Shown: positions 1-6,693 of the stretch, in pieces
How the letters are laid out: every line of letters begins with the position of its first letter
Position numbering within the stretch: position 1 is the first letter of the stretch
Assembly (NCBI GenBank): GCA_947456995.1
Contig: CANGVB010000110.1
Span: forward strand, 1 to 8,781
Source of the DNA: Bryobacteraceae bacterium
GTDB lineage: Bacteria > Acidobacteriota > Terriglobia > Bryobacterales > Bryobacteraceae
Length of the DNA stretch: 8,781 bases
Reading direction: 5' to 3'
The notes under the pieces: generated by a model
What the model was told of the DNA's origin: nothing
The model's input: the letters and a program-made list of their open reading frames with translations, nothing else
Database searches by the model: none
Position numbers and translations under genes: made by a program

Positions 1-295
1 CGTCCTTGATAATGCTGTCGACGTATTCGGTTTCTTCCTTCGAAGGATTGGTGTCGTCGAAGCGTAGATTGCACTTGCCGCCAAAATCTTTGGCAAGGCC
101 AAAGTTCAAACAGATCGACTTGGCGTGGCCAATGTGCAGGTAACCGTTCGGCTCTGGAGGGAATCGCGTATGGACTCGGCCGTCGTTCTTTCCGTTCTGA
201 ATATCCCGGATAATGATGTCCCGGATAAAGTTCGATGGGGCGGTTTCAGACGTGGCAGTGGTCTCGTTCAGACCGTCAGTAGGCATTATCTTCAT
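1..295 (-). CDS. glnS: Glutaminyl-tRNA synthetase, N-terminal part (cut by window start)
   Basis: This cytoplasmic class I aminoacyl-tRNA synthetase charges tRNA-Gln with glutamine. About 98 N-terminal residues are visible and the rest lies beyond base 1. The reading contains the GlnRS signature [11 protein letters not shown], then [18 protein letters not shown] with the ATP-binding HIGH motif at residues 54-57, then [14 protein letters not shown]. The [17 protein letters not shown] block and the FDDTNP block are what separate GlnRS from bacterial GluRS. Two in-frame ATGs are possible, at 295 and 286. Neither has a strong Shine-Dalgarno sequence (an AAGG lies 12 nt before the first). The first 20 or so residues are polar and poorly conserved, so the exact start is uncertain. 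It follows the oxidoreductase-cyclase fusion gene by only 19-28 bp on the same strand, so the two may share a transcript. Family assignment is secure. Confidence 0.95.
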   Translation of the reverse strand, partial: MKIMPTDGLNETTATSETAPSNFIRDIIIRDIQNGKNDGRVHTRFPPEPNGYLHIGHAKSICLNFGLAKDFGGKCNLRFDDTNPSKEETEYVDSIIKD

Positions 296-314
296 TATAT
301 CTGGCAGCCTTGTA

Positions 315-1961
315 CTAGGCCGTTTCAATCGCAATCGCCCGAACCGGACACCCATCGCCGTCCACTATCTTGAGCGGCAAAGCAATGAACTCCACCTCAG
401 CCTGCGTGATCTGATCCAGGTGAGCCAGGCCCTCCACGATCACAACCCCACCCCTAAACAGAGTTTGATGCACTTCAGTGAGTTCAGCCATGTTGTTGAC
501 GTCTGCGACAGAGGGAGGTTCAACCCCAATGAGCGCGACCTGTTTTTCTGCCAGCCAGCGCGCGAGTTCAATCGAGATTCGCGGCAACTCATCGCGATAC
601 TCACTGGTGCCAACTCGTGTATGCCAATCGGTTCTGAACAAGAGCCGGTCTCCTGCGAAGACCTCTCCAATGCGCGACTCCACATCTTCAACGGTCAGTA
701 GTTGACGGGGTTGAACGGGAGCGAGATTCACGATCCGTGCCGGGCCACAACAGGCGGCCAGATCCTGTTGATCGAGGCTCGCACCATTGGGCAAAAAGTG
801 CTTGGGCGCATCCATGTGCGTGCCTGAATGCGAGTAAAGCGTGAGCGTTGTAGCATTCCATCCATCTGCCTCTATCGTCTTGGCGCTACTGATGTTTACG
901 CCCCGAAGCGAATTCGAAACCGGCAGGCTCAAGTCGATGACACGATTGCGTGACGGTTTATTTGCAGAATCGTATAAAGCTTCAACTACACGCAGCGATT
1001 TCTCATACTCGCGTGGAGATGTTTCGCAGACTGCTGTACCGTTGAGAACATCCAGAAAGTGCTGCTGGCAGGCAAACACGCAATCGCCTCCAAAGCCCCG
1101 GCGCGTGTGCACGTATTCGTGTTGATATGCGGGCTGTCCGAGTTTCTTGACACGAATCGAACCATCAGACCCCAGCCAGATGCTGCCTCCATCGGCCTCG
1201 ACAAGCAGCTCGCCAAAGGTATACCGGAAGTCATCGCTCAGCGATTCGTTGTAACGATTGGCGTCCCACACTCCCTCTGCGCCACTGCTGAAACGAAAGC
1301 TCAGCCGCCCCGTGTCCTCGCCTGCGATCACTGGATTCAGCCGCCGCAAAGTTGCCGAGCAGTCTACAATCTCGCCCGCCAGATAGCGAAAGGTATCGAC
1401 AAAGTGAATGCCTGTTTCATGCACCAGTAGGCGAGGCATTGTCCGGAAATAGGGTTGGCGCGCAAGGTAAGCATCTTCGCCCCAGCCGTCGCCCATACGA
1501 GAGTGCATCGTGATCGAATGCAATGTGTTGCCGATAACGCCGGCACCGAGCATTTTCTTGATCTCCCGATACCAGGGCTGGAAGCGAAAGTTCTCATGCA
1601 CCATAAAGGGCGCAGACGATGCCGCACCTACATCGAGGATTCGTTTGGCTTGAGCAAAATCGGCAGCAAGCGGCTTTTGACAGATCACTGCCAGCCCGCG
1701 TCGGGTGGCCGCCTGCACAAGTTCGAGCCGTCCTGTAGGCGGTGTTGCGATGTCTACAAAATCGATTCCGGCTTCTGCGATTGCTTCCTCGGGATGAATC
1801 GAGATCTTCTGGATGCCGTACCTGTCTGCGGCCTTCCGTGCCTTCGCTTCATCCAGATCGCACACACAAACAATCTCGACACCAGGCAGCCGCTGCCACG
1901 CCTCAAGGTGAAAATCGCTAAAGTACCCGGCCCCAATTACGACGCCACGTCGAACCACCAT
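315..1961 (-). CDS. Fusion of Gfo/Idh/MocA oxidoreductase and cyclase/formamidase-family metal hydrolase
   Basis: This 548-aa protein joins two enzymes end to end. Residues 1-335 are a Gfo/Idh/MocA NAD(P)-dependent dehydrogenase: a Rossmann dinucleotide loop GAGYFSDFH at 10-18, acidic strand end CDLDE at 34-38, QKP at 95-97 in place of the usual EKP with catalytic Lys96, and [13 protein letters not shown] with His185 and Asp189. Residues 340-548 are a cyclase-family (kynurenine formamidase-like) hydrolase. It opens with [10 protein letters not shown], carries [11 protein letters not shown] at 378-388 (ligands His378, His382, Asp384; catalytic His388), and has His498 and Glu510 at the spacing of the remaining zinc ligands in KynB. 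The C-terminal [19 protein letters not shown] is also typical. The linker is only about six residues. The ATG start has GAGG eight bases upstream. No signal peptide is seen, so it is probably cytoplasmic. The substrate is unknown. A dehydrogenase yielding a lactone or amide that the second domain opens would fit, but that is inference. Confidence 0.9.
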   Translation of the reverse strand: MVVRRGVVIGAGYFSDFHLEAWQRLPGVEIVCVCDLDEAKARKAADRYGIQKISIHPEEAIAEAGIDFVDIATPPTGRLELVQAATRRGLAVICQKPLAADFAQAKRILDVGAASSAPFMVHENFRFQPWYREIKKMLGAGVIGNTLHSITMHSRMGDGWGEDAYLARQPYFRTMPRLLVHETGIHFVDTFRYLAGEIVDCSATLRRLNPVIAGEDTGRLSFRFSSGAEGVWDANRYNESLSDDFRYTFGELLVEADGGSIWLGSDGSIRVKKLGQPAYQHEYVHTRRGFGGDCVFACQQHFLDVLNGTAVCETSPREYEKSLRVVEALYDSANKPSRNRVIDLSLPVSNSLRGVNISSAKTIEADGWNATTLTLYSHSGTHMDAPKHFLPNGASLDQQDLAACCGPARIVNLAPVQPRQLLTVEDVESRIGEVFAGDRLLFRTDWHTRVGTSEYRDELPRISIELARWLAEKQVALIGVEPPSVADVNNMAELTEVHQTLFRGGVVIVEGLAHLDQITQAEVEFIALPLKIVDGDGCPVRAIAIETA

Positions 1962-2012
1962 CGCTCAACCTCACAGACATAAGCCTGGCTTACGTTTCAA
2001 TTCAGTCTTGAA
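1962..2012 (-). other. 51-bp gap with two small dyads, no convincing promoter or terminator
   Basis: This is the only real gap within the leftward run, between the coiled-coil gene and the fusion gene. It holds TAAGCC-T-GGCTTA (1980-1992), a perfect 13-base odd palindrome, and ATTCA-GTCT-TGAAT (2000-2013), whose last base falls in the stop codon of the upstream gene. Either could form a short hairpin in the transcript, but no U-tract follows, so an intrinsic terminator is not supported. The Shine-Dalgarno GAGG of the fusion gene lies at its left end. Read-through from the upstream genes is plausible. Confidence 0.4.
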
Positions 2013-2807
2013 TCACTTGCTGCGAGCCAGTTCTGCAACCCGCGTATTCAGACTCCGTAATTGTCTCAACTCTTCTTCCGCCTGCTGCAACGCAGTCTGA
2101 ATCCGGGATAAATCACCCGCCTGCAAACCCTGTCCCGGGTTCTCTCTGGTTTGCATGTTGAGGCTGAAGTTGCGGTAGAGATCAGTCACTTCGCGGTATC
2201 GACGCTCCAGAGTCAGCAATGATGCTTCACGTCTGCGATTGAGGTCTTCTACGTCCTTTGACACCACCACCACGCGCTTGGCGGCCAGTTCCGCCTTGCT
2301 CAGTTTTTCCTGCAACAACTTCTCGCTGGTCTCCACTTGCAGCAGGCGCTGAGCCTTAAACTTTAGCTCCGTCTCAAGTGCCTCACTTACCCTTTGTTGC
2401 CGCAGGGCATCTTCCTTGACGCTTGCGATTTGCTCAGTCAGCTTCTTTGCATCGTCTGTTTGCGTCGAGACGCGTTCCTGCATCTGGTCTTCCGTCTGTC
2501 TCGATGCCTGCAGATCTTTTTCCAGCTCATTCGCCCGGTTGCGCAACTCATCGATCATCCGCAAATACTTGCTGACATCGACACTCTCTCTGGGGGCCGC
2601 GGAGGGCTTTACGAGTTGTGGCTCTGTAGCCTGGGGGGCTGCTTCAGCAACAGCAGGGATCGCCACGCCACGCTTGGACAGTTCTCCCTCAAGCTGTGCC
2701 ACTCGACTCACGGCGACTCTACGCTCCTGTTCAGAACGCCAGCCCAGCCATCCGGCTACGCCCAACATTGCGAGGATCACAACGATTGCCAGTCTCTGCA
2801 TCGCCAC
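2013..2807 (-). CDS. Membrane-anchored periplasmic coiled-coil protein, function unknown
   Basis: I do not recognise this 264-aa protein as a named family. It has a short start, one hydrophobic helix at about residues 5-23 (LAIVVILAMLGVAGWLGW) without a clear cleavage site, then charged heptad-rich sequence. This suggests an inner-membrane anchor with the rest in the periplasm. Segments: first coiled coil about 25-47, an Ala/Pro-rich linker about 50-73, a long coiled coil about 78-210 rich in Glu, Lys, Gln and Arg with regular leucines, a Pro/Gly break at 222-231, and a final helix at 232-263. GTG at 2807 directly abuts the TAG of the VWFA gene. An ATG two codons in (2801) has AGGTGG just upstream but very close, so either start is possible. 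Tight packing implies translational coupling with the VWFA protein and a shared envelope role. A scaffold or spacer is a guess from shape alone. Confidence 0.85.
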   Translation of the reverse strand: MAMQRLAIVVILAMLGVAGWLGWRSEQERRVAVSRVAQLEGELSKRGVAIPAVAEAAPQATEPQLVKPSAAPRESVDVSKYLRMIDELRNRANELEKDLQASRQTEDQMQERVSTQTDDAKKLTEQIASVKEDALRQQRVSEALETELKFKAQRLLQVETSEKLLQEKLSKAELAAKRVVVVSKDVEDLNRRREASLLTLERRYREVTDLYRNFSLNMQTRENPGQGLQAGDLSRIQTALQQAEEELRQLRSLNTRVAELARSK

Positions 2808-3740
2808 CTACTTGCCAAGCGCAAAACGCGCCCGGCTGGGAACTTCCCTCTCCCCGTTGCGAAGATCCACACTCACCGATCTCACTTTAGGGTTCTTCAA
2901 TTCTACGGCAATGCTCCAGTGCTTCGAAGCTGCCGACAACACTTGTTCTATTGCTGTCGGAATCTCGCCCTGGCTTCGGCAAAACACTCCAGACCCACCA
3001 GACTCTTCAGCCAATTGCAAAAGTCCGCGCTGGTAAGCCTGATTGATCGCATCACCAAAAAAGCTCAACTGCACCACATACACCGGTGTCTCAAACTTGG
3101 CCAACTGATCCGAGATCTTCTGGATCTTCTCTTTCACAAGTTCATCCGGAAATTTTCGACTCAAGTCCCGCGAGTCGCTCGAATTGATCACCGGGTTGGT
3201 GTAGTCTTCCCGGTAATTTGCAATGTTGCTGTCGGTCACATACATCACGGCCACCCGCACGCCACTCTTCTGCAAGAGCCGCTGGCCCAATGCCGCTGCA
3301 ACCTCTACCGTGTTGAGCAAACCAGCCTTCCCCACGGCTGCGTAGTCTTTTACGGCTGCACTCAATTTCGCTCGGTCCGCTGTGGGGTCAAGAATCGCCT
3401 CAAAGCGATCTTGTGCCCTCATCACTCCCACCCAGTGATTCGGACGTAGGTTCTGAATCTGGCTGATCAGCGACTCCCGCGCCGCATCTACCAGCGCCTG
3501 ATCGCCGCTCAAATCGAGCACCAGCAGCAGTACGAGATCATCCTCAGGCCCAAGCACGCGCAAGACTTTCGCCGGGTTGCCGTCGAGCCTCGCAGCAAAA
3601 GCCTTCTTCTCAAGCGACGGCTCTTGTTCCCCTGCTGCAACCCGCACCAGCGTACGCGCCACTTTGGGCGAGGGCGCACGGCCTTCCTCCGCACCCAGCG
3701 CGTAAGCCAAGATCAGCGTTAATAAGCTCAGCCGTCTCAG
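2808..3740 (-). CDS. Secreted VWFA-related domain protein with CTG start
   Basis: This 310-aa protein resembles the acidobacterial VWFA-related family. The pattern FAARLDGNPAKVLRVLGPED followed by a hydrophobic strand and DLSGD is characteristic. The MIDAS-like metal site is degenerate: Asp76-Leu-Ser78-Gly-Asp80 instead of DxSxS, with Thr144 (GLLNT) and Thr169-Asp170 (TDSN) as candidate partners. The start is the key issue. A TTG at 3710 would give a protein with no signal peptide and no Shine-Dalgarno. The same frame continues upstream as RRLSLLTLILAYALGAEE, a textbook signal peptide, and the only well-placed initiator is CTG at 3738-3740, eight bases after GAGG. No ATG, GTG or TTG exists between the in-frame stop at 3786-3788 and 3710. 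CTG overlaps the barrel stop as CTGA. The product is probably periplasmic or surface-exposed and acts in protein-protein contact. Family is fairly sure; start is strong inference. Confidence 0.88.
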   Translation of the reverse strand: MRRLSLLTLILAYALGAEEGRAPSPKVARTLVRVAAGEQEPSLEKKAFAARLDGNPAKVLRVLGPEDDLVLLLVLDLSGDQALVDAARESLISQIQNLRPNHWVGVMRAQDRFEAILDPTADRAKLSAAVKDYAAVGKAGLLNTVEVAAALGQRLLQKSGVRVAVMYVTDSNIANYREDYTNPVINSSDSRDLSRKFPDELVKEKIQKISDQLAKFETPVYVVQLSFFGDAINQAYQRGLLQLAEESGGSGVFCRSQGEIPTAIEQVLSAASKHWSIAVELKNPKVRSVSVDLRNGEREVPSRARFALGK

Positions 3741-6538
3741 AAGCTTAACCTCAATCCTAATTGAACCACTCGTCCCCCTCTTGATTCAATGCTTCGGCCG
3801 GCATTCACATTGGGTGCCGAAACAGGCCCGATCACAACATCAGGGTCTGCCCAGTTGCCGACGTTAGTCCAGTTGAATCCGGTTGCTGTCAGTTCCACCA
3901 CGCGCTCGGCCGACAAGGCAAACCTCTTGCTCACCGACAGATCGTGGTTCTGCGATCCTGGCCCCACCAGTTGTGGATGCGTTCTTGGGCCGTTGCCGAA
4001 GGTGAAGTCTGGCGGCTGTGCGAATGCCTCCGGGTTGAACCAACGGTTCGGGCCAGGGTTCTCTACTCGAGGGTTCACCCCATCCACAAGATTCACACGC
4101 AGAGCTTCGATCACCCCTCCCGTGTTGTTGAACTGCGGCCTCAATCCCAGCGGCTCACCACTCTGCATCGACGTGATTCCAGACACAGTCCAACCGTCTA
4201 CGAAGTAACGCCGCCAGTCCTGGAATTCAAGAAAAGCTTTCTTTGCCCCTACAGGCAGTTCATAGCTGAAGCTCAGCGAAAGCCGGTGTGGGTTGTTGCC
4301 CAGTGTTTTGCTCCACTCGTTCTTGATGTTGTAAAAATCCTGAACACCGACGGGGCCTGAGTAGTCATCCATCTGCTTTGAGAACTCATAGGTCGAATTC
4401 AAAACCAAGCCGTTTGCCGATCTCTTTTCCGCCCGCACCACCGCTGCATTCCGCTTATAGTTCCCTGACGGCCACGAGTTGAAGAGGCTGAACCTCTGGT
4501 ATTGCGGATAGGGGCGAATGGTGCGACGAAACTCTTCGCTATTCAGTGCATCCCGCTCGGATAGATACGACAGCGGAATCGCATTCGGGTTGGCCGTATT
4601 GCTTGGTGCAAATAGTCTCTGCCCTCGCGCATGTCCCAGGCTCACCCCCAGCACTGTCTGTCCCGGCAATGTCCGCTCATAGGACAAGCCTGCCGATTGG
4701 TAGCGGGGCACATCACCCTGACGCTGCACCAGATCCGCGATGGTGAAGTTTGCCCCATCCAGTCGAAGATCGGGCAGGGGACGATCAAGGCCCGGCACGC
4801 CATCCCTCAGCCTCAATGCAGGGCTCAACTGAATATTCGACGACACATAGGTGGGCTGCGCAATAAATCCTTGTGAAGCCCACTGAGTGGTGTAAATGGG
4901 AATCCCACTATGGCTTAGCCCATAGCTCAAACGCACAACACTCTTCGAGTTTCCACCGGGGTTCCATGCGATGCCGATGCTGATTTCAGGCCTCCAGATG
5001 GCCCTTTGAAGTGAACGGCCCATCCCGTTGCGGTTGGCAAAAATCAGCGCTCCCGGTCTGCCGTTGGCAGGATTGATGACACTCAGATCGACACTGCCAA
5101 AGCGATCAAATTTTTCTGTTCGGGCACCCGTCAGCTCCACCGCGAAAGACGCCGTGATCACCAGATTCTTGGCATATTCATACGTATCGGCTCCGCTCAA
5201 TCGGAAATAGTTTCCACGCCAATAAGAAGGGTGCTCGGCAATGGTTGCCGCCCCGCCCTCTGCCAGGCCCAGAAGAAAGCTGGCAAAGCCATGCCCTGTG
5301 TTGTTTACCCCGGGCAGTGATGTCAGCGATGGCCCAAAGTCAAACGAACCTGCCGGCCAGCGTGGCGCATATGCGTTTACTTGATACCGGCGAACTTGCC
5401 CAGAGCCTCTCAATCGATGTTTGCCAAATCTTGTCGAGATCGCGTCGGTGAGATAGAAGTAGTTGTGTCCGCTCACAATGCTCGGATTCATGCGGCCGAT
5501 TGGCAAATAGGGGGCAAATCGAAATGAGGGAAATGCGTCCCGTAACGGGCCCTCCAGCCCAATCGTTGCCAGCGCTCCTTGCTGCCCCGGCCTGTTACTC
5601 CGCGTCTTATCCGATTGCACATCAAACGTGAGTGCATGCACCGTTGAAGCATTACGGGTAAAGGTCCAGTCCAGCACCCCGCGACGCGCGCTAAAGTCGC
5701 GATCATTTAACCCCGAGTCCGCGATAGTGTCAAAGAGCCTCGGTGCTCTTGCCAGCCCGCTCGTGAAAGATCCATTGAAGGTCAACCGGTGTCTCTCCCC
5801 CAAGGTGTGGTCCACCTTGAAAATCATGCCATTGGCCTGATTGGTCTCGGGCGAAAACACGAAGTAATTGTTCCTGAAAAACGGCCCGGCATTTGAGTTG
5901 GCCCGCGGATAGAAATCCAGAGTCTTCATCGCAACCGGATCCAGCCGGGTAGCGGGAATTAAATTTCCAGCAAACGGGTCGCGAGCATATTGCGGGTTGC
6001 TAATGCTTACTGGCTGAGCCGGATCATAGCTCGCATTCAGCCTTGTAGATTGAGGGTCATAGATCGGCAACGGATTGCCTGCCGGATCTACTGTCCGGGA
6101 GAAATCTCCAGTGCGTTCCGGATCGATCGCAACCGTACTCAATGTGGATCGCCCGATGCGTTCTCTCACTCCCTCATAGGACACGTTAAAAAATGTCTTG
6201 CGCGACCCCTCGTAAATGCGAGGAATCACCAGCGGCCCGCCCACATTAAACCCAAACTGGTTGCGTCTCAAGAGATTTCGAGATCCACCTCGCTGCACTA
6301 CTTCGTGCGGTGTTGCATCCAGCTTGTCATTACGAAAATTTTCATAAAGGCGTCCATGCCAGCCGCTGACAAAGGATCCCCTGGCGGCTTTCGGTGCCGG
6401 GCTATCGCTACGTAAGCCCAACTCTTGCGTCACTACCTTGAATTCTTCCACCGCTCGCTCAAGCGGCTGCTTCGCTGGTTGCCACCCCCAGGCCAAGCCG
6501 ACACACGCGAAAGTCAGAAAAATGCGCATGAAGATCAT
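3737..6538 (-). CDS. Plug-deficient TonB-receptor-type outer-membrane beta-barrel (Oar-like)
   Basis: This 933-aa protein is an outer-membrane barrel of the acidobacterial Oar-like TonB-dependent receptor type. It starts with a signal peptide (FMRIFLTFACVGLAWG, about 1-18). Family hallmarks follow: HGRLYENFRNDKLDA (61-75), RRNQFGFNVGGPLVIP (91-106), RKTFFNVSYEGVRER (113-127), the GDFS/PIYDP segment (144-162), IPATRLDPVAMKTLDFYP (194-211), and a C-terminal LGLRLSF ending in Phe, as BAM-inserted barrels do. What is missing is notable. Usual relatives carry a carboxypeptidase-like domain and a full plug, roughly 200 residues or more, before the FRND motif. Here only VEEFKVVTQELG (30-41) and some 20 residues remain after the signal peptide. 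No TonB box is evident. ATG at 6538 is preceded by GAAG at five bases; an in-frame ATG at 6529 is an alternative. It heads the leftward run. Role: transport channel or adhesion/assembly scaffold, substrate unknown. Confidence 0.9.
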   Translation of the reverse strand: MIFMRIFLTFACVGLAWGWQPAKQPLERAVEEFKVVTQELGLRSDSPAPKAARGSFVSGWHGRLYENFRNDKLDATPHEVVQRGGSRNLLRRNQFGFNVGGPLVIPRIYEGSRKTFFNVSYEGVRERIGRSTLSTVAIDPERTGDFSRTVDPAGNPLPIYDPQSTRLNASYDPAQPVSISNPQYARDPFAGNLIPATRLDPVAMKTLDFYPRANSNAGPFFRNNYFVFSPETNQANGMIFKVDHTLGERHRLTFNGSFTSGLARAPRLFDTIADSGLNDRDFSARRGVLDWTFTRNASTVHALTFDVQSDKTRSNRPGQQGALATIGLEGPLRDAFPSFRFAPYLPIGRMNPSIVSGHNYFYLTDAISTRFGKHRLRGSGQVRRYQVNAYAPRWPAGSFDFGPSLTSLPGVNNTGHGFASFLLGLAEGGAATIAEHPSYWRGNYFRLSGADTYEYAKNLVITASFAVELTGARTEKFDRFGSVDLSVINPANGRPGALIFANRNGMGRSLQRAIWRPEISIGIAWNPGGNSKSVVRLSYGLSHSGIPIYTTQWASQGFIAQPTYVSSNIQLSPALRLRDGVPGLDRPLPDLRLDGANFTIADLVQRQGDVPRYQSAGLSYERTLPGQTVLGVSLGHARGQRLFAPSNTANPNAIPLSYLSERDALNSEEFRRTIRPYPQYQRFSLFNSWPSGNYKRNAAVVRAEKRSANGLVLNSTYEFSKQMDDYSGPVGVQDFYNIKNEWSKTLGNNPHRLSLSFSYELPVGAKKAFLEFQDWRRYFVDGWTVSGITSMQSGEPLGLRPQFNNTGGVIEALRVNLVDGVNPRVENPGPNRWFNPEAFAQPPDFTFGNGPRTHPQLVGPGSQNHDLSVSKRFALSAERVVELTATGFNWTNVGNWADPDVVIGPVSAPNVNAGRSIESRGGRVVQLGLRLSF
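3738..3752 (-). promoter_or_regulatory. Shine-Dalgarno GAGG plus CTG start codon, overlapping upstream stop
   Basis: On the minus strand GAGG (3752-3749) is followed by an eight-base spacer and CTG (3740-3738). The barrel stop TGA occupies 3739-3737, so stop and start interlock as CTGA, analogous to the common ATGA coupling. This site decides the start of the VWFA-related gene because it alone restores a signal peptide. Confidence 0.65.
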
Positions 6539-6560
6539 TTCATCTTCAGTTTAGCTTCGT

Positions 6561-6588
6561 TTCATAAAAATGATTGAATCTCAATCAA
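6561..6588 (-). promoter_or_regulatory. Candidate sigma-70-like promoter of the leftward run
   Basis: On the minus strand TTGATT (6588-6583) and TATGAA (6566-6561) are separated by 16 bases. Each matches the sigma-70 consensus at four of six positions. Initiation would fall around 6554, leaving a short leader of about 16 bases before the ATG at 6538. Matches are modest and housekeeping promoters of this phylum are not well defined. Confidence 0.35.
6571..6587. promoter_or_regulatory. Perfect inverted repeat TGATTGA-ATC-TCAATCA, possible operator
   Basis: Two 7-base arms match perfectly around a 3-base centre. The dyad lies in the spacer and -35 part of the candidate leftward promoter and upstream of the rightward gene. 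That is the position expected for a dimeric repressor or activator site. No cognate regulator is encoded in the window. Confidence 0.4.
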
Positions 6589-6624
6589 GTTTCGGGACTT
6601 GTCGCTATGATAAAACTGGCAACT

Positions 6625-6637
6625 GTGTCACCGACAC
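6625..6637 (+). other. Small hairpin GTGTC-ACC-GACAC upstream of rfbA
   Basis: A perfect 5-bp stem with a 3-base loop lies about 45 bases before the rfbA Shine-Dalgarno. The right arm could instead pair with TGTC at 6641-6644. It would be in the leader RNA if transcription starts near the TATGAT at 6606. It is too short to assign a function. Confidence 0.25.
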
Positions 6638-6680
6638 GTCTGTCAGCGTCCCAAACGCAACCTTCGCTCAGGCGACACAT

Positions 6681-6693
6681 AGGGGGTCTATTG
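6681..6693 (+). promoter_or_regulatory. Shine-Dalgarno AGGGGG and TTG start of rfbA
   Basis: AGGGGG (6681-6686) stands four bases before TTG (6691-6693). The TTG is followed at once by [13 protein letters not shown], where the family begins. This favours TTG over the in-frame ATG at 6574, which would add 39 unconserved residues. Confidence 0.75.

Larger units (their letters stand above)
6539..6690. other. Divergent intergenic region
   Basis: About 150 bp separates the barrel gene (leftward) and rfbA (rightward). It is more AT-rich than its surroundings, especially at 6555-6620. It contains a candidate leftward promoter, a perfect dyad overlapping it, a weak rightward -10-like TATGAT (6606-6611) without a good -35, a small hairpin (6625-6637) and the rfbA Shine-Dalgarno. 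The rfbA frame stays open back to 6574, but that stretch has no family similarity. Confidence 0.6.

Noticed and set aside
1..295. Glutamyl-tRNA synthetase (gltX) instead of glnS
   Set aside because: The NFIRDII start, the [17 protein letters not shown] block and the [14 protein letters not shown] block are GlnRS-type. Bacterial GluRS has a different sequence around the HIGH motif.
315..960. Calling the second domain of the fusion a kynurenine formamidase (kynB)
   Set aside because: The metal and catalytic residues match the superfamily, but that superfamily has varied substrates. No tryptophan-degradation genes are nearby, so a specific name is not supported.
1455..1982. Plus-strand open frame of about 175 codons opposite the fusion gene
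   Set aside because: It lies antisense to conserved dehydrogenase motifs and shows no recognisable protein features or ribosome-binding site.
1978..2013. Intrinsic terminator after the coiled-coil gene
   Set aside because: The two inverted repeats have stems of only 5-6 bp and no following U-tract on the transcribed strand.
2394..3449. Long plus-strand open frame of about 350 codons opposite the VWFA and coiled-coil genes
   Set aside because: Its composition (rich in His, Leu, Cys and Arg) has no domain logic, and it is antisense to two well-supported genes. It looks like a shadow produced by codon bias.
3944..4360. Plus-strand open frames inside the barrel gene as antisense genes
   Set aside because: Several frames of 60-140 codons appear opposite the barrel gene. 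None has domain features or convincing start signals, as expected by chance in GC-rich coding DNA.
6574..6690. N-terminal extension of rfbA from the ATG at 6574
   Set aside because: The extra 39 residues have no family similarity, and the total would exceed the usual 290 or so residues. The TTG at 6691 has a strong AGGGGG Shine-Dalgarno and starts exactly at the conserved KGIILAGG.
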